From assembly GCF_003574315.2 (NCBI RefSeq), contig NZ_AP025739.1:2976001-3040000 (forward strand): 64,000 nt of DNA. Reading direction: 5' to 3'. The position numbers were made by a program, and so were the translations under genes. Positions 9,098-18,051 of the stretch are shown here, piece by piece. Every line of letters begins with the position of its first letter. Position 1 is the stretch's first letter. The stretch comes from Capsulimonas corticalis (GTDB lineage: Bacteria; Armatimonadota; Armatimonadia; Armatimonadales; Capsulimonadaceae). Under the pieces are notes generated by a model that was not told the origin of the DNA, made no database searches, and saw nothing but the letters and a program-made list of their open reading frames with translations.

Positions 9098-10558
9098 ATG
9101 AGCAGCCTCGGCGACCAAATCAGCCGGCTTTCTCCAGAGCGGCGCGCCCTTCTGGAGCAGAAGCTCGGGCGGCAGAGCGCGCCGCAGCCGATCCGGCGCC
9201 GGCGGCCGGACGATCCGCGAGTCGTCTCCTGCGCGCAGCAGCAGCTCTGGTTCCTGGATCAGCTCGCGCCGGGGTCCCCGGCCTATACCGTCCCGTACGC
9301 GCTGCCCGTGCGGGGAATCCTGGATCCGACCGTCCTGCAAAAGGCGCTCGACGCCATTGTCGGGCGGCACGAGATCCTGCGGACGATGTATCTGTCTTAT
9401 CAGGGACGAGTGCTGCCCGCGGTCGCCAAAAACTGGTCGGTGGAGCTTCGTGAGGTGGATCTGCGCAGTTCGCCAATCGCCGACGACGAACGAAAGATTC
9501 AGGAGCTTCTGGAGGAAGACGGAGCGCGCCCGTTCGATCTGGCGCGCGATCTCAAGCTCCGGGCGGCGATTTATCGCCTGACGGACGACCAATCGATCTT
9601 CCTTCATGTGTCGCACCATATCGCCTGGGACCTGCACTCCCGCACGATCTTTTACCGAGAACTGGAGCAGTTATACGACGGCTTCCGGAGCGGGCGGGAA
9701 GTGACGCTGCCCGAGATGACGGCGCAGTACGCCGACTATGCGCTGTGGCAGCGCCAGCAGCTTCAGGGAGAGACGCTGGAGCGCCTGGAGACCTACTGGC
9801 GCGAACAGCTCGCCGGGGCGCCGGCGGCTCTGGATCTGCCGACGGACTTTCCACGGCCCGCCTTTCAGCATCTGCGCGGGACCCGGCTTCCGCTGCAATT
9901 GGGAGCGGATATTCTGGAGGCCGCGCGCGCGCTGGCCCGCGACAGCAAGGTCACGCTTTATATGACCTTTCTTGCGTCCTTCTATGTCTTTCTATACTGC
10001 TATTCCGGGCAGGACGATTTCAGCGTCGGCTCTCCGTTCGACGAGCGCAAGCTGGCTCAGATGGAGCCAATGATCGGGATGTTTATCAATACGCTTGTGC
10101 TGCGTGTCCGACTGGATCGCGGGATGACATTCCGAGACCTGCTTGGCCGCGTTCGCGATGTGGTCTTGGGGGCAATCGCGCACCAGGATCTGCCGTTTGA
10201 CAAAATCGTCGACGCCGTGCAGCCGGCGCGCGATCTGAGCCGGATGGCGCTGTTCCAGTCGAACTTTCGGCTTCAGGGCGCCGCCGCGCCGCCGCTTCGC
10301 CTGTCCGGCGTGGAGATCGGCCCGAGCAGCGTGGTCGACAACGCGACGGCCAAATTCGACATTGCCCTGGAGCTGCCTTCCACGCCAAACGGGTGGGGGT
10401 ATCTTGAGTACAGCACGACCCTCTTCCAGCCGTCAACCGCGCAGCGGATGGCGGACGGTTTCCAATTGCTGATTCGCGGTTTGTTAGAACAGCCTGAACT
10501 TTCCATCGACCGGCTGGACTCGGTCCGGATGATCGTATCCGGCGCCGGATCCTGCTGA
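9098..10558 (+). CDS. Stand-alone NRPS condensation domain protein
   Basis: 486 residues comprising a single condensation domain and a typical N-terminal linker (LSPERRALLEQKL). There is no A, carrier or TE domain. The catalytic motif near residue 172 is HHIAWDL: both histidines and the aspartate are kept, but the usual glycine is leucine. Other C-domain landmarks are present, such as QQQLWFLDQL near the start, RHEILRT and a YSGQDDFSVGSPF-type segment. Lone C domains act in trans, joining chains held on carrier domains of partner proteins, or catalyse ester or amide release. It starts one base after the upstream stop, so it is probably translated from the same message. The acceptor and donor partners cannot be read from sequence. 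Confidence 0.88.
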   Translation: MSSLGDQISRLSPERRALLEQKLGRQSAPQPIRRRRPDDPRVVSCAQQQLWFLDQLAPGSPAYTVPYALPVRGILDPTVLQKALDAIVGRHEILRTMYLSYQGRVLPAVAKNWSVELREVDLRSSPIADDERKIQELLEEDGARPFDLARDLKLRAAIYRLTDDQSIFLHVSHHIAWDLHSRTIFYRELEQLYDGFRSGREVTLPEMTAQYADYALWQRQQLQGETLERLETYWREQLAGAPAALDLPTDFPRPAFQHLRGTRLPLQLGADILEAARALARDSKVTLYMTFLASFYVFLYCYSGQDDFSVGSPFDERKLAQMEPMIGMFINTLVLRVRLDRGMTFRDLLGRVRDVVLGAIAHQDLPFDKIVDAVQPARDLSRMALFQSNFRLQGAAAPPLRLSGVEIGPSSVVDNATAKFDIALELPSTPNGWGYLEYSTTLFQPSTAQRMADGFQLLIRGLLEQPELSIDRLDSVRMIVSGAGSC

Positions 10559-10603
10559 CTCTAAGGTGCGTTCAAATCGCACTAGAAACATGCAGCGCAA
10601 TCG

Positions 10604-13600
10604 ATGATTCCAACGATGTTAGATCGTTTCGGTTCGTCCTCCGTCGCCCTTCGCTCTCACTGCGAACGGCTTCAGAGCATTCTTCTCACGCACGCTTCCG
10701 TCGAAGAGTGCGCCGTGCTGCCGCGCCGGACGCCGGCGGGGGATCTTGAGGCGGCGGCGTACGTCGTGATGGCGGGACCGTTCCTTCCCGACCGCCTGGA
10801 GGCGCATTTGCGCGCCGGCGACGCGCCCGATCCGCCGCCCGCCGTCTATGTTCCTCTCGCGGCGATTCCCCGCACTCCGATGGGGACGGTGGACGAAGAA
10901 GCGCTGTGCGCCATTCCGGTGTTCGACGCCGCATTGATCGATGCGTGCGAGGCCGCGCTGCGCGCGGCGCCCGGCGTCCAGCAGGCGGCGGCCGTGATCG
11001 GGGAGCATGCGCCCCGCCGCCCGGCGCTGCATCTGGGGGACCTTGTTCCCGAGCCGCCCGCCAAGAAGGCGACGGCGCCGCCCGCCGCCCCGGCTTCCGA
11101 TCGAACGCCGGAGGCGTCAATCGTGGCGGCGCGCCCATCCTTCAGCGAGGGGCCCGCGATTCTGCTGGCTGAGGATCAGCCGGTGACGCTGCCGGACGCG
11201 CTGCGGCGGGCGTCGGAGAAGTTCGGCGATTGTGGAATCGTGTACGTCCAGTCCGGCGGCGCCGAGATCGAGCAGACATACGCCGAGCTGCGCGGCGAGG
11301 CGGAGCGGATCCTGGGCGGCCTGCGGGCGCTGGGCCTTTCGCCAGGCGATAAAGTCCTATTCCAGCTGGAGCGCAATCAAGATTTCATCCCCGTCTTCTG
11401 GGGATGCGTGCTGGGCGGCTTTGTTCCCGTCCCAATCTCCATCGCTCCGACTTATGACGAGCCGAATGCGAATGTCGCGAAGCTTCATAACGCCTGGCTG
11501 ATGCTGGACAAGCCCGTCATCGTGGCGGGCGACGAACTCGCTCCGCGCGTGCGCTCGCTGACGGATCTGCTGGGGATCGACGCGGAAGAGTTTCGGGTCG
11601 TCCCGATCGGCGAGCTGCGCGCGGGACCTTGGGATACCCAGTGGCGGGTCAGCCATCCCGACGATGTCGCGATCATGCTGCTGACCTCGGGGAGCACCGG
11701 GAAGCCGAAGGGCGTTATTCAGCGCCACTCCAGCCTTCTGATGCGATCCGCCGCGTCGGCGCAAAACAACGACTTCGACTCCCGGGACGTCTCGCTCAAC
11801 TGGTTTCCGATGGACCATGTGGGCGGCATCGTCATGTTCCATGTCCATGACCTTTGTCTTGGGTGCCGGCAGGTGCATGTTCCCACGAACGATATCATCC
11901 GCGCGCCTCTGCAATGGCTCGATCTGACGCAAAAGCACCGCGCCACGATCACGTGGGCGCCTAACTTCGCCTACGGGCTCATCAACGCCCGCGCCGAGGA
12001 AGTGGCGAAGGGCGATTGGGATTTGACGTCCCTGCGGTTTATCCTCAACGCCGGCGAGGCCATCGTGGCGCGCACCGCGCGGCGATTTTTGGAGATCCTG
12101 CGGCCCCACGGCCTGCCCGCGACGGCGATGCGCCCGGCGTGGGGCATGTCGGAGACATCCTCCGCCGTCACGTTCTCCGAGATCTTTCGGCTGGAGACGA
12201 CTTCGGACGACGATTCCTTCGTCGAGGTCGGCGCGCCGATTCCCGGCTTCGCGATGCAGATCGTCGATTCGCAAAACGAGGTTGCGCCGGAAGGGACGAT
12301 CGGCCGGCTTTTGGTGCGCGGCCCCAGCGTCACGACGGCGTATTACCAAAACGACGAGGCGAACCGGGAGGCGTTTACCGGGGACGGCTGGTTCAATACG
12401 GGTGATCTGGGCGTGATGCGCGACGGGCGTCTGACCATCACGGGCCGTCAGAAGGACGTCATTATCATCAACGGCGTCAACTTCTACGGCCACGAGATCG
12501 AGGCCGTGGTCGAGGATGTTGACGGCGTTGAGGTCTCCTTCACGGCGGCGTGCGCGGTGCGTACGATGGGCAAGGACACCGACGAGATCTGTGTCTTCTT
12601 CCACGCCCCCCTGTTCGCCCGCGACCGGGAGGCGTCGGCGGAGCTGAACGAAGAGCGCGCCCATCTTTTGCGCGAGATTCGCGGCGCCGTTGTCCGAAGC
12701 GTGGGCGTCAATCCATCGTTTCTGGTTCCGGTTGAGAAATCCGCCGTCCCCAAGACGGAGATCGGCAAGATTCAGCGCGCGCAGATGCGAAAGCGATTTG
12801 AGGACGGGGAGTTCGACGAGATCCGCAAAGACGTGGATGTTCTGATGGGCGGTGGAGACACGATCCCTGATTGGTTCTTCCGAACGGCGTGGCGGCCAAA
12901 AGCGCTCGGCGCGGAGACGGCGGGCGAGAGTGTCGGCCTTGTTCCAGGCGTATCGGTCGTTTTTATCGGCGCCGATCCGCTGGGATCGCAGATCGCCGAA
13001 CGTCTTGCCGGCTTCGGGCCGGTGGTGACGGTTCGACCCGGCGATGCGTTCGTCAAGGAGGACGCGCGATCTTACCAGCTGCGGCCGGAAGCGGCGTTCG
13101 ACTACCGGGAGCTGATCGCCGCCGCTGGCGCCCTCGGCATGGTTCGCCGGGTCGTTCACTGCTGGACTTATGGAAACGCGGGTGACGGAGGCGGCGGCCT
13201 CTCGGCCGTGGAGACGGGGCTGGCGATCGGCGCCGAGAGTATTCTCGCGCTCACACAGGCGCTGACGCAGATGCAAGGCGCCGATGTCAATGTCCGAATC
13301 GAGGTTGTGTCGAGCGGCTCTCAGGATGTTTTGATGGACGATCCGATTGCGATCGATCGTATATCCGTCCTGGGGCTTATCAAAACGATCGCGCAGGAGA
13401 CGCCGTATCTCGACATCAGCCATCTCGATCTCGAGATATCGTCTCATGTCGGCGCCGACCGACGGCGCGCATCCCAGGTGCTGGCGGAGCTCATGAGCCC
13501 GGTCCGGTCGCATCTCGACCGGGAAGCCGCTTACCGGGACGATCGCCGGTTCGTTTCTTACCTGGAGCGTGCGCCGGTCGCCGCCGAATCCGCGGGAGAT

Positions 13601-16285
13601 CCGGTCTTCACTCCCGGCGGGCTTGTCGTCCTGACGGGCGGTCTGGGAGGGGTGGGGGCGGAGGTGGCGGCGCGGCTGCTGTCTTCGTTCCAGTCACGAC
13701 TGCTGCTGACCGGACGCCGCGCGCTGCCGGACGCCGCGCAAGGAGACGCGGCTTTTGAGGATGAGAGCGCCGGGGCGGAGCGTCTTCGGACGTATCGCCG
13801 CCTGGAATCGCTGGCGCGCGAGACCGGCGGCGAGGTGCGTTACGCCGCCGTGGATATCGCCGACGCCGAATCGCTGAGTGGGGCCGTCGCGCGCTTCCGC
13901 GCCGAATGGGGACAGCCGCTCGAAGCCGTTCTGCATCTCGCCGGCGCTTACCACGATCGTCTTCTTGGCGATGAAACGCGGGCGAGCTTTCACGAAGTCC
14001 TGCGGCCCAAAGTTCAGGGGACCTGGGCGCTCCATCACGTGGTGACGGCGAATCCCGGATGCGCCTTTGTTGGATTTTCGTCGGCGGCCGCGTGCTTCGG
14101 CGGAGCGATGGTCGGCGCATACGCCACGGCGAACCGCTTCCTGGAGAGCTTTTCGCGCTATCAGCGGCGCGGAGGCGTGAAGAGTTACAGCATCGCGTGG
14201 TCCACCTGGGATGAGGTGGGCATGAGCCGGGGCTACGGGGGCAAGGATCCGCTTCGGGCGCGGGGATTTATGGATATGCCCGCGAGCCAGGGCGTGGACT
14301 CCCTGCTGGCCGCGCTTTACCGGCAGCCGTCCAGCATGGTGATCGGCCTGGACGGCGACAACGCCTTTCTGCGCCGGCACATCGCCCCCGAAGGGATCGA
14401 CGATTGCCGGACCGTGCAGGCGACGGCGTACTGCACGCTCCGCGAGGGCGCTTCTCCGTCGGACCTTCCGGCCGCTCTTGACGTGGCGGATCGTTATGGA
14501 CTCCCCGTGCGCTGCCCCGTGCGCCGCCTTTTGGATGCGCCTCTGACGGAAACGGGGGAGATTGACCGGGAGGCGCTTTCGGATCGGATGCGGCGCGGGG
14601 CGGGCGGGGCGCGCCGTGTCGCGGCGCGGACCGATACCGAGCAGCGCATGCTCCCGATCTGGCGCGAGGCGCTGGGGGCGTCCGCGATCGGCGTCTTCGA
14701 TAACTTCTTCGAGCTTGGGGGGCACTCGCTGCTCGCCACTCAGGTTATCTCGCGCCTGCGCGACGAATTCGGCGTGGAGGTTCCGCTGCGGCTTTTGTTC
14801 GAGGCGCCCACCGTCGCCGCGCTTTCCGAATGGCTGGACCGGTCGATCGCCGCGCCGGACCCAGGAGCGGCGTCGATCGCGCGCGTCCCTCGGGATCGCG
14901 ATCTGCCGCTTTCGTTCACCCAGCAGCGTCTGTGGTTCATCGATCAGATGGATCCGGGCAATCCAGTTTACAATGTCCCCATCGCGTTTCGCCTCATGGG
15001 AGATTTGGATGTCGCGGCCCTGTCGCGAGCCGTCAATGAGATCGTCCGCCGGCATGAAGCGCTGCGGACCGTCTTTCCGGTGGCCGAAGGCATTCCCTCG
15101 CAGAGCATCCTGCCGGAGCTTTCGGTCGAGATACCGATTGTCGATTTGAGCGGCCTGTCGCTGGGGGCGCGCGAGTCGGAAGCCATGCGCCGAATGACCG
15201 CATCGGCGCGCCGGCCGTTTGATCTGGCGAACGGTCCGCTTCTGCGCGCGGCGCTTTTCGATCTGGGCGGCGATGAGCGGATGCTGCTTGTCAACACGCA
15301 CCACATCGTGTTCGACGGCTGGTCCATCGCCGTCTTCAACCGGGAGCTGTCGGCGCTTTACAACGCATACGCCGGCGGATTGTCGGAGGCGGGCCTGCCG
15401 CCGCTGCCGATCCAGTACGCCGACTACACCGTCTGGCTCCGGCGCAGTCTGCAAGGCGACGCGCTGGAGCGGCAGATGGATTACTGGAGAACGCGCCTTG
15501 CCGGCGCGGCGCCCACTCTGGATCTGCCGGCGGACCGGGCTCGCCCGGCGGCGCAGAGTTATCGCGGCGCGAAGCTGTTCTTCTCCCTTCCGCCGGCGCT
15601 GGCGGATGCCGCGCGGGATCTCAGCCAGCAGCAAGGGGCGACGCTGTTTATGACTCTGTTCGCGGCGTTCCAGACGGTGCTTCTTCTTCTGAGCGGCCAG
15701 GAAGATCTCTGCGTTGGCTCACCTATCGCCGGGCGAACCTATACGGAGCTGGAGCCACTGATCGGCTTCCTCGCCAACACGCTGGTCCTGCGCGGGGATC
15801 TGTCCGGAAATCCGACCTTTGTCGATCTGATCGGTCGCGCCCGCGAAACGGCGCTTGGCGCTTACGCGAATCAGGAGACGCCGCTGGACAAGCTGGTGGA
15901 GATCGTGCGCCCGCCGCGCGATCCCAGCCGCAATCCCCTGGTGCAGACGAATTTCCGGCTTCAGACGATCGCGCCTGAGCCGCTGGACCTCCAGGGGCTG
16001 GACATCGCCCGAATCGAGATCGATCCAGGCGTTGCGCGCTTCGATGTGGCGATGGAGCTTTGGAGCTATCCAGGAAGCTTTGGCGGATATCTCGAATACA
16101 ACACCGATCTCTTTGAAAAAGAGCGGATGGAGCGGATGGTTTCGCTCTTTGAACGGACCCTCACGACGCTCATTGGGTCGCCCGGTCAGCCGATCGAGAC
16201 TCTGTTTCCGGATCTGGTTCGCGGCGTGGTGGATCGGAAAGTAAGTCCCGCAAAACGGCTGACACAGATCAGGAGCGCCCGATGA
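10604..16285 (+). CDS. Loading synthetase: acyl-AMP ligase - ketoreductase - carrier - condensation
   Basis: 1893 residues. Residues 1-140 look like a degenerate adenylation C-subdomain: VEECAVLPRR, then TPMGTVDEEAL where the catalytic lysine of the A10 motif is replaced. An AMP-ligase core follows (about 200-740) with LLTSGSTGKPKGV near 362 and PAWGMSETSSAVTFSE. This resembles the loading ligases of PksJ-like systems rather than amino-acid A domains. Next is a ketoreductase (about 740-1260) with TGGLGGVG near 1010 and an intact S...Y-A-T-A-N active site near 1172, then a carrier domain (LGGHSLLA near 1371) and a full condensation domain (HHIVFDG near 1566). It probably loads an acid, reduces a keto group to hydroxyl on the carrier and hands it on. 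The start lies 45 bp after the preceding gene with no clear ribosome site. Its stop overlaps the next start as ATGA. Confidence 0.9.
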   Translation: MIPTMLDRFGSSSVALRSHCERLQSILLTHASVEECAVLPRRTPAGDLEAAAYVVMAGPFLPDRLEAHLRAGDAPDPPPAVYVPLAAIPRTPMGTVDEEALCAIPVFDAALIDACEAALRAAPGVQQAAAVIGEHAPRRPALHLGDLVPEPPAKKATAPPAAPASDRTPEASIVAARPSFSEGPAILLAEDQPVTLPDALRRASEKFGDCGIVYVQSGGAEIEQTYAELRGEAERILGGLRALGLSPGDKVLFQLERNQDFIPVFWGCVLGGFVPVPISIAPTYDEPNANVAKLHNAWLMLDKPVIVAGDELAPRVRSLTDLLGIDAEEFRVVPIGELRAGPWDTQWRVSHPDDVAIMLLTSGSTGKPKGVIQRHSSLLMRSAASAQNNDFDSRDVSLNWFPMDHVGGIVMFHVHDLCLGCRQVHVPTNDIIRAPLQWLDLTQKHRATITWAPNFAYGLINARAEEVAKGDWDLTSLRFILNAGEAIVARTARRFLEILRPHGLPATAMRPAWGMSETSSAVTFSEIFRLETTSDDDSFVEVGAPIPGFAMQIVDSQNEVAPEGTIGRLLVRGPSVTTAYYQNDEANREAFTGDGWFNTGDLGVMRDGRLTITGRQKDVIIINGVNFYGHEIEAVVEDVDGVEVSFTAACAVRTMGKDTDEICVFFHAPLFARDREASAELNEERAHLLREIRGAVVRSVGVNPSFLVPVEKSAVPKTEIGKIQRAQMRKRFEDGEFDEIRKDVDVLMGGGDTIPDWFFRTAWRPKALGAETAGESVGLVPGVSVVFIGADPLGSQIAERLAGFGPVVTVRPGDAFVKEDARSYQLRPEAAFDYRELIAAAGALGMVRRVVHCWTYGNAGDGGGGLSAVETGLAIGAESILALTQALTQMQGADVNVRIEVVSSGSQDVLMDDPIAIDRISVLGLIKTIAQETPYLDISHLDLEISSHVGADRRRASQVLAELMSPVRSHLDREAAYRDDRRFVSYLERAPVAAESAGDPVFTPGGLVVLTGGLGGVGAEVAARLLSSFQSRLLLTGRRALPDAAQGDAAFEDESAGAERLRTYRRLESLARETGGEVRYAAVDIADAESLSGAVARFRAEWGQPLEAVLHLAGAYHDRLLGDETRASFHEVLRPKVQGTWALHHVVTANPGCAFVGFSSAAACFGGAMVGAYATANRFLESFSRYQRRGGVKSYSIAWSTWDEVGMSRGYGGKDPLRARGFMDMPASQGVDSLLAALYRQPSSMVIGLDGDNAFLRRHIAPEGIDDCRTVQATAYCTLREGASPSDLPAALDVADRYGLPVRCPVRRLLDAPLTETGEIDREALSDRMRRGAGGARRVAARTDTEQRMLPIWREALGASAIGVFDNFFELGGHSLLATQVISRLRDEFGVEVPLRLLFEAPTVAALSEWLDRSIAAPDPGAASIARVPRDRDLPLSFTQQRLWFIDQMDPGNPVYNVPIAFRLMGDLDVAALSRAVNEIVRRHEALRTVFPVAEGIPSQSILPELSVEIPIVDLSGLSLGARESEAMRRMTASARRPFDLANGPLLRAALFDLGGDERMLLVNTHHIVFDGWSIAVFNRELSALYNAYAGGLSEAGLPPLPIQYADYTVWLRRSLQGDALERQMDYWRTRLAGAAPTLDLPADRARPAAQSYRGAKLFFSLPPALADAARDLSQQQGATLFMTLFAAFQTVLLLLSGQEDLCVGSPIAGRTYTELEPLIGFLANTLVLRGDLSGNPTFVDLIGRARETALGAYANQETPLDKLVEIVRPPRDPSRNPLVQTNFRLQTIAPEPLDLQGLDIARIEIDPGVARFDVAMELWSYPGSFGGYLEYNTDLFEKERMERMVSLFERTLTTLIGSPGQPIETLFPDLVRGVVDRKVSPAKRLTQIRSAR

Positions 16286-18051
16286 TTACCGAAGAAGCTC
16301 CCGCGATAACTTCGCCCCGATCCGTTCCGGCGCCGGCCCGGCTGGCTCCTTACGTGATCCTATTGATCGCCGCGTATTTGACATTCGGCTTTTCGGTGGA
16401 TGACGCCTTTATCACCTATCGATACGCCTCCAATCTGGCGGCGGGACACGGCCCTGTGTTCAATATCGGCCAGCGCGTCGAAGGGTTTTCCAGCCCGCTC
16501 CATCTTCTGCTTTCGGCGATGTTATTGACGGTTGCGCCGAGCGTCGATATTCTATTTAAGGGCAAGCTGCTAAGCTTAATCTTTGGAGTTGCGGTAATTG
16601 CGATCCTGGGGCGAGTCGCGCCGCGTTTCGGCTTGAGCGAGCGCGGCGCGGTGGCGGCGCAGTGTTTGGTCGCCGCGAACATTAATTTCGCGATGGCCGC
16701 CGTCAATGGCCTCGAAACGACGCTTTACGCCCTGCTGGTCGTCATTGCGGCCACGCGGTTTGTCGCCGAGTGCGAAGGGGAAGAGACCGGCTGGCGGGCT
16801 TGCCGCTCCGCCGCGCTCTTATTTCTGGCGCTGCTCGCTCGTCCGGACGCGCTGCTGCTGTTCGCGGCGCTGCTCATCGTTCGTGTCATGTCTGTTCGGG
16901 AGCGCCCGCAGGGGATCGCGGGCGCCGCGCGCTGGGCCGCGGTATTTATCGCTCCGACGCTGCTGCTGACCGCCGCGCGCGTTGCTTACTATGGGAGCCC
17001 GCTGCCGAACACCTATTATGCGAAGAACGTCGCCATCAGCTACGGAATCAAAAACGGGATTCCCTATCTCCTGCACGGATTGACGCCATTTTATCGCCGC
17101 GCGAACGATGCGAACGTCATCAAATCCGTCCTTTCGGGACACGGCGGTCTGGGGGCTGCGCTGTTTGCGATCAGTATCCCGATCTTTTGGGGACTGGCGG
17201 CGCTTGGGTTCTGGCGGACAAAAAAGAATGTGGGAAGCCAGGTTTGCGCGGCGGTGATCGGGGCGCTGGCGGTATTCGTACTGCGCAGCGGCGGCGATTG
17301 GATGAGCGGCTGGCGGTTCATGATCGCGGCGCTGCCGTTTTTCGCCTTTCTGCAAGTCCATGGCCTCCGCGCTGTCGCCGATTGGGCGAACCGTCCATCA
17401 GCCGATGGGGAGACCGCCGATGCTGGAATCCCTCGCCGATTGGCTCCGGGAGCCCTCGCCGCCTATGCGATCGTGGGCGCGCTCTGGGGAGCGTGCCTTC
17501 TTCGCGCCCCGCACTTGAGCTGGGCGCACGCCGGGTTCTCCACGCGCGGAGAAGCGCTGCTGTTCAGCGACGACGAACAGAACGGGCCGTTTCTGGTGGC
17601 GGTCGGCAATTATATCCGGGATCATCTCCAGGGCTGCAAGCGCATCGCCTATTCGGAGATGGGATATGCGACTTATATCAATTTGGATCGTGAATTTCTC
17701 GACGAGCGTGGATTGGCGGATCGTACTCTGGCGCGTGGTCCTAAAGAATTTAAGACACGGATCGGGTTCCGAGACCCGAATTGGCGCCGGCCAACGAGCG
17801 TTGTTTATCGGTGGCTGGAGAAAAAGCGCCCGGACGCGATTATCGTGACGGGCGGGTACTCGGATAACGTTCGCCTCAACGAGCCTGTTGTCGGCGATTA
17901 TCGCCCGATTCCCCCTGTGGGGATCGCCCGAGGCTCGAACTCAGGCGACCATGTGGCGCGAATTTATTTATCGCCGGCCGCCTACGCCGCCTGGAGCGCC
18001 TCCGCGCCTCCGGCTGCGAGCGCGCCGGTCATTGGGAACGGGGAGAGATGA
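16282..18051 (+). CDS. Polytopic membrane protein, GT-C-type glycosyltransferase-like
   Basis: 589 residues with about ten hydrophobic spans. The first loop carries FSVDDAFITYRYA (DD at 40-41) followed by AAGHGPVFNIGQRVEG. This Asp-Asp loop after the first helix is typical of GT-C lipid-phosphosugar-dependent glycosyltransferases such as the arabinofuranosyltransferase AftB group. A soluble C-terminal part of about 150 residues follows the last helix. The gene starts in an ATGA overlap with the synthetase stop and ends in another ATGA overlap with the acyltransferase, so the three are translationally coupled. A role in glycosylating the peptide product, or a co-made envelope polymer, is inferred from context. 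The family assignment rests on motif and topology only. Confidence 0.7.
   Translation: MITEEAPAITSPRSVPAPARLAPYVILLIAAYLTFGFSVDDAFITYRYASNLAAGHGPVFNIGQRVEGFSSPLHLLLSAMLLTVAPSVDILFKGKLLSLIFGVAVIAILGRVAPRFGLSERGAVAAQCLVAANINFAMAAVNGLETTLYALLVVIAATRFVAECEGEETGWRACRSAALLFLALLARPDALLLFAALLIVRVMSVRERPQGIAGAARWAAVFIAPTLLLTAARVAYYGSPLPNTYYAKNVAISYGIKNGIPYLLHGLTPFYRRANDANVIKSVLSGHGGLGAALFAISIPIFWGLAALGFWRTKKNVGSQVCAAVIGALAVFVLRSGGDWMSGWRFMIAALPFFAFLQVHGLRAVADWANRPSADGETADAGIPRRLAPGALAAYAIVGALWGACLLRAPHLSWAHAGFSTRGEALLFSDDEQNGPFLVAVGNYIRDHLQGCKRIAYSEMGYATYINLDREFLDERGLADRTLARGPKEFKTRIGFRDPNWRRPTSVVYRWLEKKRPDAIIVTGGYSDNVRLNEPVVGDYRPIPPVGIARGSNSGDHVARIYLSPAAYAAWSASAPPAASAPVIGNGER

Noticed and set aside
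11357-15634. Minus-strand frames of 718 and 646 codons
   Set aside because: Antisense shadows of the loading synthetase at 10604, whose domains and motifs are clear.
16770-17693. A 307-codon frame inside the GT-C-like gene
   Set aside because: Same-strand alternative frame with Arg-rich product; the membrane-protein frame has clear helices and coupled starts.
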